Of a DNA stretch of 64,000 nucleotides, positions 8,679 to 15,934 are shown one piece after another. Each line of letters begins with the position of its first letter. Within the stretch, counting starts at the first letter, position 1. Position numbers and translations under genes: made by a program. Source of the DNA: an archaeon (GTDB taxonomy: Archaea; Iainarchaeota; Iainarchaeia; CSSED10-239); assembly GCA_029563035.1 (NCBI GenBank), contig JAKQTP010000123.1, positions 124,001 through 188,000 on the forward strand, read 5' to 3'. The notes under the pieces are model-generated. The model made no database searches, was not told the DNA's origin, and was given only the letters and a program-made list of their open reading frames with translations.

Positions 8679-8872
8679 ATATAATTGATGTAGATATATG
8701 TAAATCCTGTAAAAATTTAAATCTCTTGACAAAAGAATTTCATCTTTATTATCTAGATTGCAAGATTAATGGAAATAAATTTATTTTGGAAAAAGAATTA
8801 TTTAACTGTGATTCTTTTAAACCCATCATAGAACAGAAGAAAGAAGGATTCTTTAAAAAATTATTTAAATAG
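8675..8872 (+). CDS. Small cysteine-containing protein
   Basis: 65 residues, overlapping the dnaB stop (ATGA). CKSCKNLN near residue 9 plus two later Cys (LDCKING, NCDSF) could bind a zinc ion; the C-terminus is basic (KKEGFFKKLFK). Sits between helicase and primase. Function unknown. Confidence 0.65.
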   Translation: MNIIDVDICKSCKNLNLLTKEFHLYYLDCKINGNKFILEKELFNCDSFKPIIEQKKEGFFKKLFK

Positions 8873-8874
8873 AT

Positions 8875-9861
8875 ATGCAAAACTATAACGTAGAAAAAAT
8901 ACTTAAAGATCTTAATATAGCATATAAAAAATCTGGTAATAATGCTAGAATTAAATGTTTAAATCCTCATCACAACGAAAAAGAACCCTCCATGTTTGTT
9001 CATTTAGATGACGGAAAGTTTCACTGCTTTGGTTGCGGAACTAAAGGTAATATTTTTACTCTAGCAAAAATGGAATTAAAGCTAGATGATAATGAAGCAA
9101 AAAAATATGTAATTGAGCAGACAAAAGGTGGTAATACCGAAGAAGAGGTATACAATCATCTTATAGAAGAAATGTCAAAGAGATCTCAGAAAAAAGAATG
9201 CTCTGAATTTACAGAAGTTAGAGAATTAGATACACTACCGATTACTTCTAATTTTTATCTAGAATACCAAAGAGGATTTACTAAAGAAGAAATTCATAGA
9301 TGGAATATACGGCAGGTTAATACTCCTAGACAACCCTATCATAACTGGATTTATATTCCTATTTATTATAAAGGAAAGCTAAGAACTTGGTTTATTAGAA
9401 GTCCTCTTTCTAATAGAAAAGTATATGGTTATCATAAAGAAGGTGATACAGTAGTAGGATATCCAAGAAAGGATATCTTATTTGGATACGATACAATTCC
9501 TTTTAATACGGAAGAAGTTTATGGATTTGAAGGAATTTTTGATAAAATTTGGTTTGAAAGAACCAGACGGCAATCTCTAGCGTTTTTGGGTAATAGAATT
9601 TCTAAAGAACAGCGAGAAGCATTAAAAAGATTTAAAACTCTAGTTTTAGGGTTAGACAATGATAATGCTAGTTTACAGTTAATAGAAGATGCATTACAGC
9701 TATCTTCTGTTTTAGAGGTACGAGTATGGTGCCCACCCGTATCTAAAAAAGATGCAAACGAATGCACACTAGAAGAAATGCTAGAATCTATATTTAAAGA
9801 AGTAGATATAGCAGAATTTATAAAATCAGAGAGGTTTTTACAATGGTCCTTGAGCAAGTAG
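8875..9861 (+). CDS. dnaG: DnaG-type primase (zinc finger and Toprim)
   Basis: 328 residues. A CHC2-type zinc finger at about 24-52 (CLNPHH ... CFGCGTKG) is followed by a middle region, then a Toprim domain with YGFEGIFDKIWF and VLGLDNDNAS, which supplies the acidic metal ligands. Shorter than cellular DnaG (~580 residues); the helicase-binding C-terminal domain is missing or replaced. Starts two bases after the previous stop. Makes RNA primers for the DnaB fork. Confidence 0.9.
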   Translation: MQNYNVEKILKDLNIAYKKSGNNARIKCLNPHHNEKEPSMFVHLDDGKFHCFGCGTKGNIFTLAKMELKLDDNEAKKYVIEQTKGGNTEEEVYNHLIEEMSKRSQKKECSEFTEVRELDTLPITSNFYLEYQRGFTKEEIHRWNIRQVNTPRQPYHNWIYIPIYYKGKLRTWFIRSPLSNRKVYGYHKEGDTVVGYPRKDILFGYDTIPFNTEEVYGFEGIFDKIWFERTRRQSLAFLGNRISKEQREALKRFKTLVLGLDNDNASLQLIEDALQLSSVLEVRVWCPPVSKKDANECTLEEMLESIFKEVDIAEFIKSERFLQWSLSK

Positions 9862-10061
9862 ATTCATCTAATATCGATGCAGCAGGATATGATTCAACTA
9901 GTAGCAAAATGATTATCAGATTCAAAACTGGTATATATTACGAGTATCTAAAAGTTCCAGAAGTTATTTATAACAGATTTAAAGAAGCACAATCTAAAGG
10001 TAGTTTTTTTAATCAAAATATAAGAAATTCTTATAATTGTAATAGAATAGATACCTTATAA
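9843..10061 (+). CDS. KTSC-domain protein
   Basis: 72 residues overlapping the primase end by 19 bases. The pattern DSSNIDAAGYDSTSSKMIIR, YYEYLKVPEVIY and SKGSFFNQNIR is the KTSC domain, found alone in many phages and fused to some lysyl-tRNA synthetases. Role unknown, likely nucleic-acid related. Confidence 0.8.
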   Translation: MVLEQVDSSNIDAAGYDSTSSKMIIRFKTGIYYEYLKVPEVIYNRFKEAQSKGSFFNQNIRNSYNCNRIDTL

Positions 10062-10122
10062 GTTTAAATGGTAGTTGTTGCATTATAAGAAATATATTAT
10101 ATTTAAATTACGGAATCAAATA

Positions 10123-10554
10123 ATGAAATTAAAAATAAATTTAGAAAAATTACCTCCTACATATGACTCACTTATTATAGACAGATTAGAAAAGAAAAAT
10201 CTACCTTCTTGTATGGGTGGAATGCTTCTTCCTATTTTAAATCAGATAGAAGAAATAGAAGACACAGATATTATAGCACCTACTGAAAGTATACCAGAAA
10301 TCAATCGAGCGAATGTAGATCTAACAGAAGTTTGTGCTAATTCTGACAAAGTCCTTACAGGAAATAGTATGACTGTTTCTGGTTTAAAACATATACTAGC
10401 ATTTAAAGAATCTAAGGCAAATGCTTTTGTAGACCAATGTGAAAAATGCATTAATTGTACGTATATAGAAGTATGTAATAATCTAACACGCAATACACTA
10501 CAATCATTTGCAATAATGCAATCTTTATCAATTAAAGGAGTATCGAATGAATAA
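10123..10554 (+). CDS. Hypothetical protein with C-terminal Cys cluster
   Basis: 143 residues from the ATG at 10123 (a TTG 48 bases earlier is less likely). Near the C-terminus CEKCINCTYIEVC places four Cys as C-x2-C-x2-C-x5-C, suiting zinc or an Fe-S cluster. It overlaps the tubulin-like gene start by 8 bases, so it is probably cotranslated with it. Not recognised. Confidence 0.65.
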   Translation: MKLKINLEKLPPTYDSLIIDRLEKKNLPSCMGGMLLPILNQIEEIEDTDIIAPTESIPEINRANVDLTEVCANSDKVLTGNSMTVSGLKHILAFKESKANAFVDQCEKCINCTYIEVCNNLTRNTLQSFAIMQSLSIKGVSNE

Positions 10555-11638
10555 ATTCTTTAGATTTATAGGTTTGGGTCAATGCGGTCTACGAATATCT
10601 CAAGAATTTGAAAAAATGGGATTTTATACGTCTATTATTAATTCTGACGAAATAGATGAAAGAGGATATGAGATAGAATCCGATAGATTGCTTGTTTTAA
10701 AAGGAACAGGAACAGGTAAATCTTTAAAGATAGGAAAACAAATTATAGAAAATAATAAAAGTAAATTTGAATCCTTTATCAGAAAGAATTGCAATAAGAA
10801 TGGTGTTACAATCTTTATTGCAGGAGGTGGTGGAGGAACAGGTGGATCTTTTATTGCTCCTGCAGTAGAATATACAAAAAGTTTAGGGTATAAAGTAGGC
10901 GTAATTTATACTCTTCCACCTAAAATGCTAGGCATCGTAACAGCAAAAAATTCCTTGATTACTTTAAAAGAACTTTTAAAACTTGAAACAGATTTCTTTA
11001 TGCTGGTAGATAATGAATTATTAATAGAAGAAGTAGGAAAAGATGATACTTGGTGGGGTAAGATAAATAGAATGATATTATCTACTTTCTATTCATCTAC
11101 TGAAATTATACGTGAAAATAAAACAGCTCAACAAGGTTTAGGTTCTATAGATAGAGGTGAGGTAATTAGAAGTTTAACTTATGGAAAAGGTTGTACAGAT
11201 ATTAGAAGATACTATCTAACCACAGAAGATTGTGGAAAAAGTGAAGAGGAGCTAAGTACTTTACTTTTTCATCCTCAACTTGTAGAAGGATATAATTATA
11301 AAGAATCCAAATGTTATTTGGTATCGATAGACGTACCACAATCTGGAAATTATAGCTTGATATCAAAGAAAATATTTGATATTATAAAGCATCGCGTAGG
11401 TAATGCTATATCAATATTGGGTATGTTTACAGATCCACTTTTAAAAGATTCTGTTAAAGTAACAATTATAAATTCTGGATTACAATTACCTAAAATACTC
11501 CAATCTAGAATAAAGAATCTAAGAAGAGATGAAAATGCTTTTCAACATAAACAAGAAAAGGAGGATCAAACTATTCAAGTTATTTCAGAATTAACATTTG
11601 ATGAAGATCTCTCACTAGATAAAGACTTTCAACTATAA
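10547..11638 (+). CDS. Tubulin/FtsZ-superfamily GTPase
   Basis: 363 residues. The N-terminal nucleotide loop IGLGQCGLRIS and the tubulin signature IAGGGGGTGGSFIAP near residue 93 identify the superfamily. GVIYTLPPKMLGI and VDNELLIEE follow as in the T5/T6 region. Such phage GTPases (PhuZ, TubZ types) polymerise into filaments that centre or sort phage DNA or the phage nucleus. Clear AAAGGAG ribosome site. The C-terminal tail is acidic (EDQTIQV ... DEDLSLDKD), as in PhuZ/TubZ tails. Which subfamily it belongs to cannot be decided by eye. Confidence 0.88.
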   Translation: MNKFFRFIGLGQCGLRISQEFEKMGFYTSIINSDEIDERGYEIESDRLLVLKGTGTGKSLKIGKQIIENNKSKFESFIRKNCNKNGVTIFIAGGGGGTGGSFIAPAVEYTKSLGYKVGVIYTLPPKMLGIVTAKNSLITLKELLKLETDFFMLVDNELLIEEVGKDDTWWGKINRMILSTFYSSTEIIRENKTAQQGLGSIDRGEVIRSLTYGKGCTDIRRYYLTTEDCGKSEEELSTLLFHPQLVEGYNYKESKCYLVSIDVPQSGNYSLISKKIFDIIKHRVGNAISILGMFTDPLLKDSVKVTIINSGLQLPKILQSRIKNLRRDENAFQHKQEKEDQTIQVISELTFDEDLSLDKDFQL

Positions 11639-11666
11639 TAGCTATCAAATTATACGGAGGCTTTAC

Positions 11667-12281
11667 ATGAATTCTAATGTAGAAACATTATATGTAGAAT
11701 ATACGCAAGAAAAAAATACTTTTAAGAAAGAAAGAATTCTAGGTAAAATATTTAAATGTTATGAACCTTTATCTAATAAACTTTCTTATAAATATTCCAG
11801 GATTTTCCCATCATATGAAGCAGAGGATTGGAAAATCTTGGTAAATCTAGGAATATGGGAAGGAGTTAATAAAACTCCTACTAAAGAATTAGTTAGAAAA
11901 TATATCTACTTTAGAATAAAGCATCAAATTGCAAAAGAAATACAACTTATAACAGCTAGAAAGCAAACTTATTTTCATGAGGTAGAATTAGATTCTGTTA
12001 TTATTTGTCCAGAAAATTCTGAAGAAACTCGTAAGATTACTAAATTAGATATAGAAGCTGCTATAAATAAATTACCAGATAAAACAAAACAGATTATTAA
12101 ATTATGGATGGATGATGTTCCAGTATGTCCTGATTCAGCCAAATCATCTTTAATGCAAGCATCAATATGTGATGAAGTTAATCTTTCTTTTCCAGCAGTT
12201 TACTTTAGATTAGAAAGAGCATTTGAATTGTTGTATTGTTATCTATCAGATTATAAGGAAAGTATTTATGAGGAATGGTAG
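11667..12281 (+). CDS. Divergent RNA polymerase sigma-like factor
   Basis: 204 residues. The first half resembles sigma region 2 (YEPLSNKLSYKYSR, then VRKYIYFRIKHQIAKEI). The second resembles region 4 (INKLPDKTKQIIKLW, then a DEVNLSFPAVYFRLERAFELL helix-turn-helix). Strong CGGAGG upstream. Likely directs host RNA polymerase to a class of phage promoters. One of three sigma-like genes in the window. Confidence 0.75.
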   Translation: MNSNVETLYVEYTQEKNTFKKERILGKIFKCYEPLSNKLSYKYSRIFPSYEAEDWKILVNLGIWEGVNKTPTKELVRKYIYFRIKHQIAKEIQLITARKQTYFHEVELDSVIICPENSEETRKITKLDIEAAINKLPDKTKQIIKLWMDDVPVCPDSAKSSLMQASICDEVNLSFPAVYFRLERAFELLYCYLSDYKESIYEEW

Positions 12282-12480
12282 AAATATTTGTATCTATATG
12301 TCTGATTATAACCTTTATTGTTCTTTAGATAAAGAGGTTAGAGAACTATATTATAAAAAATATGGTCAAGCTCTTTCCAAAAGCGAAGTGATTAATAAAG
12401 GATTAGCAGTTTTAAAAGATACATTAACTAAATCAGAAAATCTTTCTGAGCTACCCAAATATAGCAGGATATTCAAGTGA
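12268..12480 (+). CDS. Ribbon-helix-helix-type small regulator
   Basis: 70 residues from the ATG at 12268, chosen for the AAGGAAAG just before it. The order strand (LYCSLDKEV), helix (RELYYKKYG), turn (ALSKSEV), helix (INKGLAVLKDTL) suits a RHH DNA-binding protein. It lies between a sigma factor and the helicase and overlaps both. Confidence 0.6.
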   Translation: MRNGRNICIYMSDYNLYCSLDKEVRELYYKKYGQALSKSEVINKGLAVLKDTLTKSENLSELPKYSRIFK

Positions 12481-14930
12481 TAATTTCAGATAAAATATAT
12501 ATTCCATTATGTAAGTTAGGTGCTAAAGCAAATGATTTAGCTAAGATTTTTACCTATCAAAATCCAGAATATTTTGAAAAATCTAAAATGGGTTTTAGCA
12601 CCACAAAATGCAGTCCTTTTCTTGCACATTATGCTTTTCAAGAATCCGAAACAAAGGAAAAATGCATAGTAGTACCTAGAGGTGCTATTAAGAAAGTTAA
12701 AACTTTTCTAGAAAAGAATAATATATCCTTACGCCACTTAGATAACAGAAATGAAGGTAAAGATATAGATATCGAGTTAACAGACACAAGATTAGAACCC
12801 CAGCAGTTAGAAATCATAGAGCTTTTAAAAGCTAATGAGGGTGGATTGATAGAAATGCTACCGGGCGGTGGGAAGACAATTGCTGCTTTGGGTTTTATCT
12901 CAAAAGTAAAAAAATCTACTCTTATTCTAGTACATGAACATAGACTTAGAACACAATGGGAAGAAGAAATTAAAAGAAGACTTCAAGGAGATTTTACTTT
13001 AGGAAGATTAGATGGTGACGAGAAACGGGAAGGTGATATAACAATCGGAATTATTAATTCCGTTTATCTGATGTATAAAGAAAATAAAGATATCTTTTCA
13101 AAATATGGTGTAGTTATAGTCGATGAATGCTTTCCTTGGTATTCTAAAGTATTAACTAATTCTGGATATAAAAATATTAAAGATGTACAAAAAGGAGATA
13201 TTGTTCTAACTACGAATGAGACTACTAAAGAATTAGAATGGAAATCTGTAGTTAACAATATACAAAAAAAATCAAGAAAAAATCTTATAAGTATAAAACT
13301 TAATAATGGTAAAAGTATTGTTTGTACAGAAGATCATAACATATATACTACTAAAGGATGGATATCAGCTAAAAATCTTGTATTAAATGATGAACTTATT
13401 ACTGTGGATACTATTATTTATGGAAGAACTATCGAGAAGAAAAAAGAAAAACAAAGTGATTGCAATTATTCCCTGTTACATTTGTGGAAAAGATGTGGAA
13501 ATATTATCTGGAACTCAAACAAAGGAAACTTACAGACTGACAGGAAGAGCATATTGTTCAAGGGAATGTTCAAAAGCTTATGTCAGAAAAACGAGCAGCG
13601 AGACAATGACAAGAACAAATTTGAAATATCGAGATATTATTGTCAAAAGAATGTTGGAAAACAATCCTTCAAAGGATCCAGAGATAGCAAAAAAAGCTGT
13701 ACAAAAAAATCGAGAAAATGGTACTTACGATTTAAATTGTTTCGAACATTGCGGAAATGGGCGGGCATGTTCAAAAGAACATCAATCTTTATTAGATTCT
13801 CTGAATTTCATACAAGATATTTGGATAAAAGAATGTCCAGTTCCTACCAAAATGGGAAGAACTTCAGGATATCCAACTTGTTACAAATTGGATATTGGTT
13901 GCAAAGAATTAAAAATTGGAATAGAAGTAGATGGGGATACTCATTTAAACAAACAACAGATACAATTAGACAAAAAGAAGGATATATTCTTACAAGGATT
14001 GGGGTGGAAAGTATTACGCTTTACTCACTCGCAGATTCACGAAAACTTGACATCTTGCGTGGCGAAGATTATGTCTATGATCTTACAATAGAAGATAATC
14101 ATAACTATTTTGTGGAAAATATATTAGTACATAATTGCCATCATACACCAGCAAAAATGTTTGAATTAGTAGTAAATAATATACCTGCTAAATATAGAAT
14201 AGGTTTAACAGGTACTGTTAAAAGAAAAGATCAAAAAGAAATATTAATGTTCGATATTTTAGGCCCTGTTCTTATTTCTATAGGAGCAGAGGACTTGAAA
14301 CATCGTGTTACTTCTTTTACCTATGAAATAGTAGAGACTAATTGTAAAATAGATGCACCTACAAGAAAACTATGGGCTGATGGTGCAAGAGTAACAAAAG
14401 TAGATTATGTTTCTCTTTTAAGCCTACTGGTTAAAAATCAGCAAAGAAATACTATAATTTTAGAAAAAATTATAGAATCCATAAAAGAAGGATATAAGCC
14501 TTTAATATTATCAGATAGAGTAGATCATTGTAAATATCTTTATCAATATTTATTAGATTTAGGATATAATGTTGTATTATTAATAGGAGCTACACGCAAG
14601 CAATCTAATTGGGAAGAAATCAGACAAGATAATAGCATACAAGCTATTGTAGCACAGCGAAGCATCGCTGAAGAAGGTCTAGATTACCCTTCTCTATCCG
14701 CACTGCATTTAACCTGTCCATCTACTAATTTACCAAAACTAAAACAAAGAATAGGACGTATTAGACGTGTAGCAGAAGATAAGATATTACTACCTAAAGT
14801 ATACGATTATGCAGATAATGCAGTACAATTAAAAGATCAATTTGGAAAGCTTCAGTTTCCATTAAAGAGATCGGCAAGATCTCGTGAAAGTTTTTATAAA
14901 AAGTTACAAGAGGAATATGAAAGTGCTTAA
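12477..14930 (+). CDS. SF2 (UvsW-like) DNA helicase interrupted by an intein
   Basis: 817 residues with a GTG start overlapping the previous stop. The extein parts (1-217 and 554-817; 481 residues after splicing) form an SF2 helicase. They carry motif I LPGGGKTIAALGF near 127, Ia LILVHEHRLRTQWEEE, motif II VDE|CHH split by the intein, motif III GLTGTVKRKD, and the C-terminal RecA domain with ILSDRVDH, EEGLDYPSLSALHLT and motif VI QRIGRIRR. Such phage helicases remodel branched DNA in recombination-dependent replication. The intein sits exactly in the DECH box, so unspliced protein should be inactive. Confidence 0.88.
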   Translation: MIISDKIYIPLCKLGAKANDLAKIFTYQNPEYFEKSKMGFSTTKCSPFLAHYAFQESETKEKCIVVPRGAIKKVKTFLEKNNISLRHLDNRNEGKDIDIELTDTRLEPQQLEIIELLKANEGGLIEMLPGGGKTIAALGFISKVKKSTLILVHEHRLRTQWEEEIKRRLQGDFTLGRLDGDEKREGDITIGIINSVYLMYKENKDIFSKYGVVIVDECFPWYSKVLTNSGYKNIKDVQKGDIVLTTNETTKELEWKSVVNNIQKKSRKNLISIKLNNGKSIVCTEDHNIYTTKGWISAKNLVLNDELITVDTIIYGRTIEKKKEKQSDCNYSLLHLWKRCGNIIWNSNKGNLQTDRKSILFKGMFKSLCQKNEQRDNDKNKFEISRYYCQKNVGKQSFKGSRDSKKSCTKKSRKWYLRFKLFRTLRKWAGMFKRTSIFIRFSEFHTRYLDKRMSSSYQNGKNFRISNLLQIGYWLQRIKNWNRSRWGYSFKQTTDTIRQKEGYILTRIGVESITLYSLADSRKLDILRGEDYVYDLTIEDNHNYFVENILVHNCHHTPAKMFELVVNNIPAKYRIGLTGTVKRKDQKEILMFDILGPVLISIGAEDLKHRVTSFTYEIVETNCKIDAPTRKLWADGARVTKVDYVSLLSLLVKNQQRNTIILEKIIESIKEGYKPLILSDRVDHCKYLYQYLLDLGYNVVLLIGATRKQSNWEEIRQDNSIQAIVAQRSIAEEGLDYPSLSALHLTCPSTNLPKLKQRIGRIRRVAEDKILLPKVYDYADNAVQLKDQFGKLQFPLKRSARSRESFYKKLQEEYESA
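13128..14135 (+). other. Intein in helicase motif II (class 1, 336 residues)
   Basis: Intein residue 1 is Cys (CFPWYSKVLTNSGYKNIKDV, block A). Block B is NGKSIVCTEDHNIYT with the T-x-x-H. The C-terminal blocks are VYDLTIEDNHNYFVENILVHN with the penultimate His and terminal Asn. The +1 extein residue is Cys (CHHTP). All splicing residues are therefore present. Between blocks B and F (about 13430-14060) the intein frame has no stop but reads as unstructured Lys/Arg/Ser-rich protein with no endonuclease motif. The endonuclease lies in another frame (next entry). Confidence 0.88.
13387..14091 (+). CDS. Vsr-like homing endonuclease in the +1 frame, nested in the intein
   Basis: 234 residues in the +1 frame relative to the helicase. 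It has a zinc finger (CYICGKDV ... CSRECSK), a NUMOD3-like motif (ENNPSKDPEIAKKAVQKN), and a Vsr/DUF559-type PD-(D/E)XK core (KLDIGCKELKIGIEVDGD, then DTHLNK, then GLGWKVLRFTHSQIHENL). The frame is closed immediately upstream by TAA at 13384-13386, so it needs internal initiation (ATG at 13387 or 13420, both with weak ribosome sites) or a +1 shift. The stop at 14089-14091 falls inside the codons of intein block F. This enzyme would cut intein-free alleles to spread the element. Confidence 0.85.
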   Translation: MMNLLLWILLFMEELSRRKKKNKVIAIIPCYICGKDVEILSGTQTKETYRLTGRAYCSRECSKAYVRKTSSETMTRTNLKYRDIIVKRMLENNPSKDPEIAKKAVQKNRENGTYDLNCFEHCGNGRACSKEHQSLLDSLNFIQDIWIKECPVPTKMGRTSGYPTCYKLDIGCKELKIGIEVDGDTHLNKQQIQLDKKKDIFLQGLGWKVLRFTHSQIHENLTSCVAKIMSMILQ

Positions 14931-14972
14931 TATATACATGAGCACATATTTGGAGAAGAGATCTATAATTAA

Positions 14973-15743
14973 ATGGATACGCAAGAACAACAAATTTCTC
15001 TCAATGAGAAATCATTAGATAAAAATGCAAAAGTAAGTAGAAATTTTGAAAATAGAACAGAATTGGAAACACAAGAGTTATATGATACAATAAAAGAAGC
15101 AGTATTGTGTGCTCAAGATCCTCAAAACGATGATTCTGATAAAGCACTGGCCTTTATTGTATTTGTATTTGATCCTCTTATCAGAAAGATAGCAGGAAAG
15201 ATCTACTTTTATATCAAAGATTGTGAAGAATATGAGGATATTCTTCAAGAAACTTACGCTACCTTTATACGATTAGTATATGGGTATAATCCTTCCATTT
15301 CCGCCTTCCCTTATTACATTAGAAATATGTTACCAAGACAAGTTAAAGCATGGAGTCAAAGAACAAAAAGAAAATCTTACATTCCAGTAGATACTGTTAT
15401 AGTTGATAATGCAATAGCAGATCCTTTTATGAATAGTAAGGATAGTGTTTATGAGAGATATAATAGCTATGTAATGCAAGAAGAATATAAAGAATTTATT
15501 ATGCAAAGAGCAGAAAGAAAAACAAAGAGTAATACAGTAAAAGAAGTTTGCTATAATTACTTTTTGGGATCTTCCTCGTGTACTCAACTTGCAAAAAAAT
15601 TAGGAATTTCATACCACGCAGTCTACGAAATTATACAAAGAATTAAACTGGAACTTCAAGTATTTTTAGAAGAAAATACTCTTACAGAACTTGAAGCTAG
15701 CAGTATGTTTCAGGATGAGACAAAAATAGATATAGAAAAATGA
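14973..15743 (+). CDS. Sigma-70-family-like factor
   Basis: 256 residues. Region 2-like: DPLIRKIAGKIYFYI, YEDILQETYATFIRLVYGY and NMLPRQVKAWSQRTKR. Region 4-like at the C-terminus: SSSCTQLAKKLGISYHAVYEIIQRIKLEL, a clear helix-turn-helix. It lies directly before terL, so it may drive late structural genes, though no promoter motif is evident. The closest ribosome site is GGAGAAGAGA, about 15 bases upstream. Confidence 0.75.
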   Translation: MDTQEQQISLNEKSLDKNAKVSRNFENRTELETQELYDTIKEAVLCAQDPQNDDSDKALAFIVFVFDPLIRKIAGKIYFYIKDCEEYEDILQETYATFIRLVYGYNPSISAFPYYIRNMLPRQVKAWSQRTKRKSYIPVDTVIVDNAIADPFMNSKDSVYERYNSYVMQEEYKEFIMQRAERKTKSNTVKEVCYNYFLGSSSCTQLAKKLGISYHAVYEIIQRIKLELQVFLEENTLTELEASSMFQDETKIDIEK

Positions 15744-15895
15744 TAAAAAGTATATTAGTATTAATCTCCAGTGAAATTCATTGGAAAGTAAAACAAAAGT
15801 GTAAGCATAATAAATTGACTATTCAAGAAGTTACAGCTACACTCTTAGAAGAATTTTCTAAAGGAACTTTTGATAGTTTACTAAATATCAAATAA
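15740..15895 (+). CDS. Small CopG/RHH-like protein
   Basis: 51 residues, start overlapping the sigma stop (ATGA). SILVLISSEIHWKVKQKC then LTIQEVTATLLEEFSKG has the strand-helix-helix order of ribbon-helix-helix proteins. Ends 39 bases before terL. Possibly a regulator of the late operon; function inferred only from shape. Confidence 0.55.
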   Translation: MIKSILVLISSEIHWKVKQKCKHNKLTIQEVTATLLEEFSKGTFDSLLNIK

Positions 15896-15934
15896 TACCT
15901 TAAAGATTATATTTGTATTATTATTTTTATAACA

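Noticed and set aside
15330..15587. Minus-strand ORFs under the sigma, TerL and helicase genes (e.g. 15330, 17180, 17623, 13064)
   Set aside because: Low-complexity or reverse-complement shadows of well-supported genes, with no ribosome sites.
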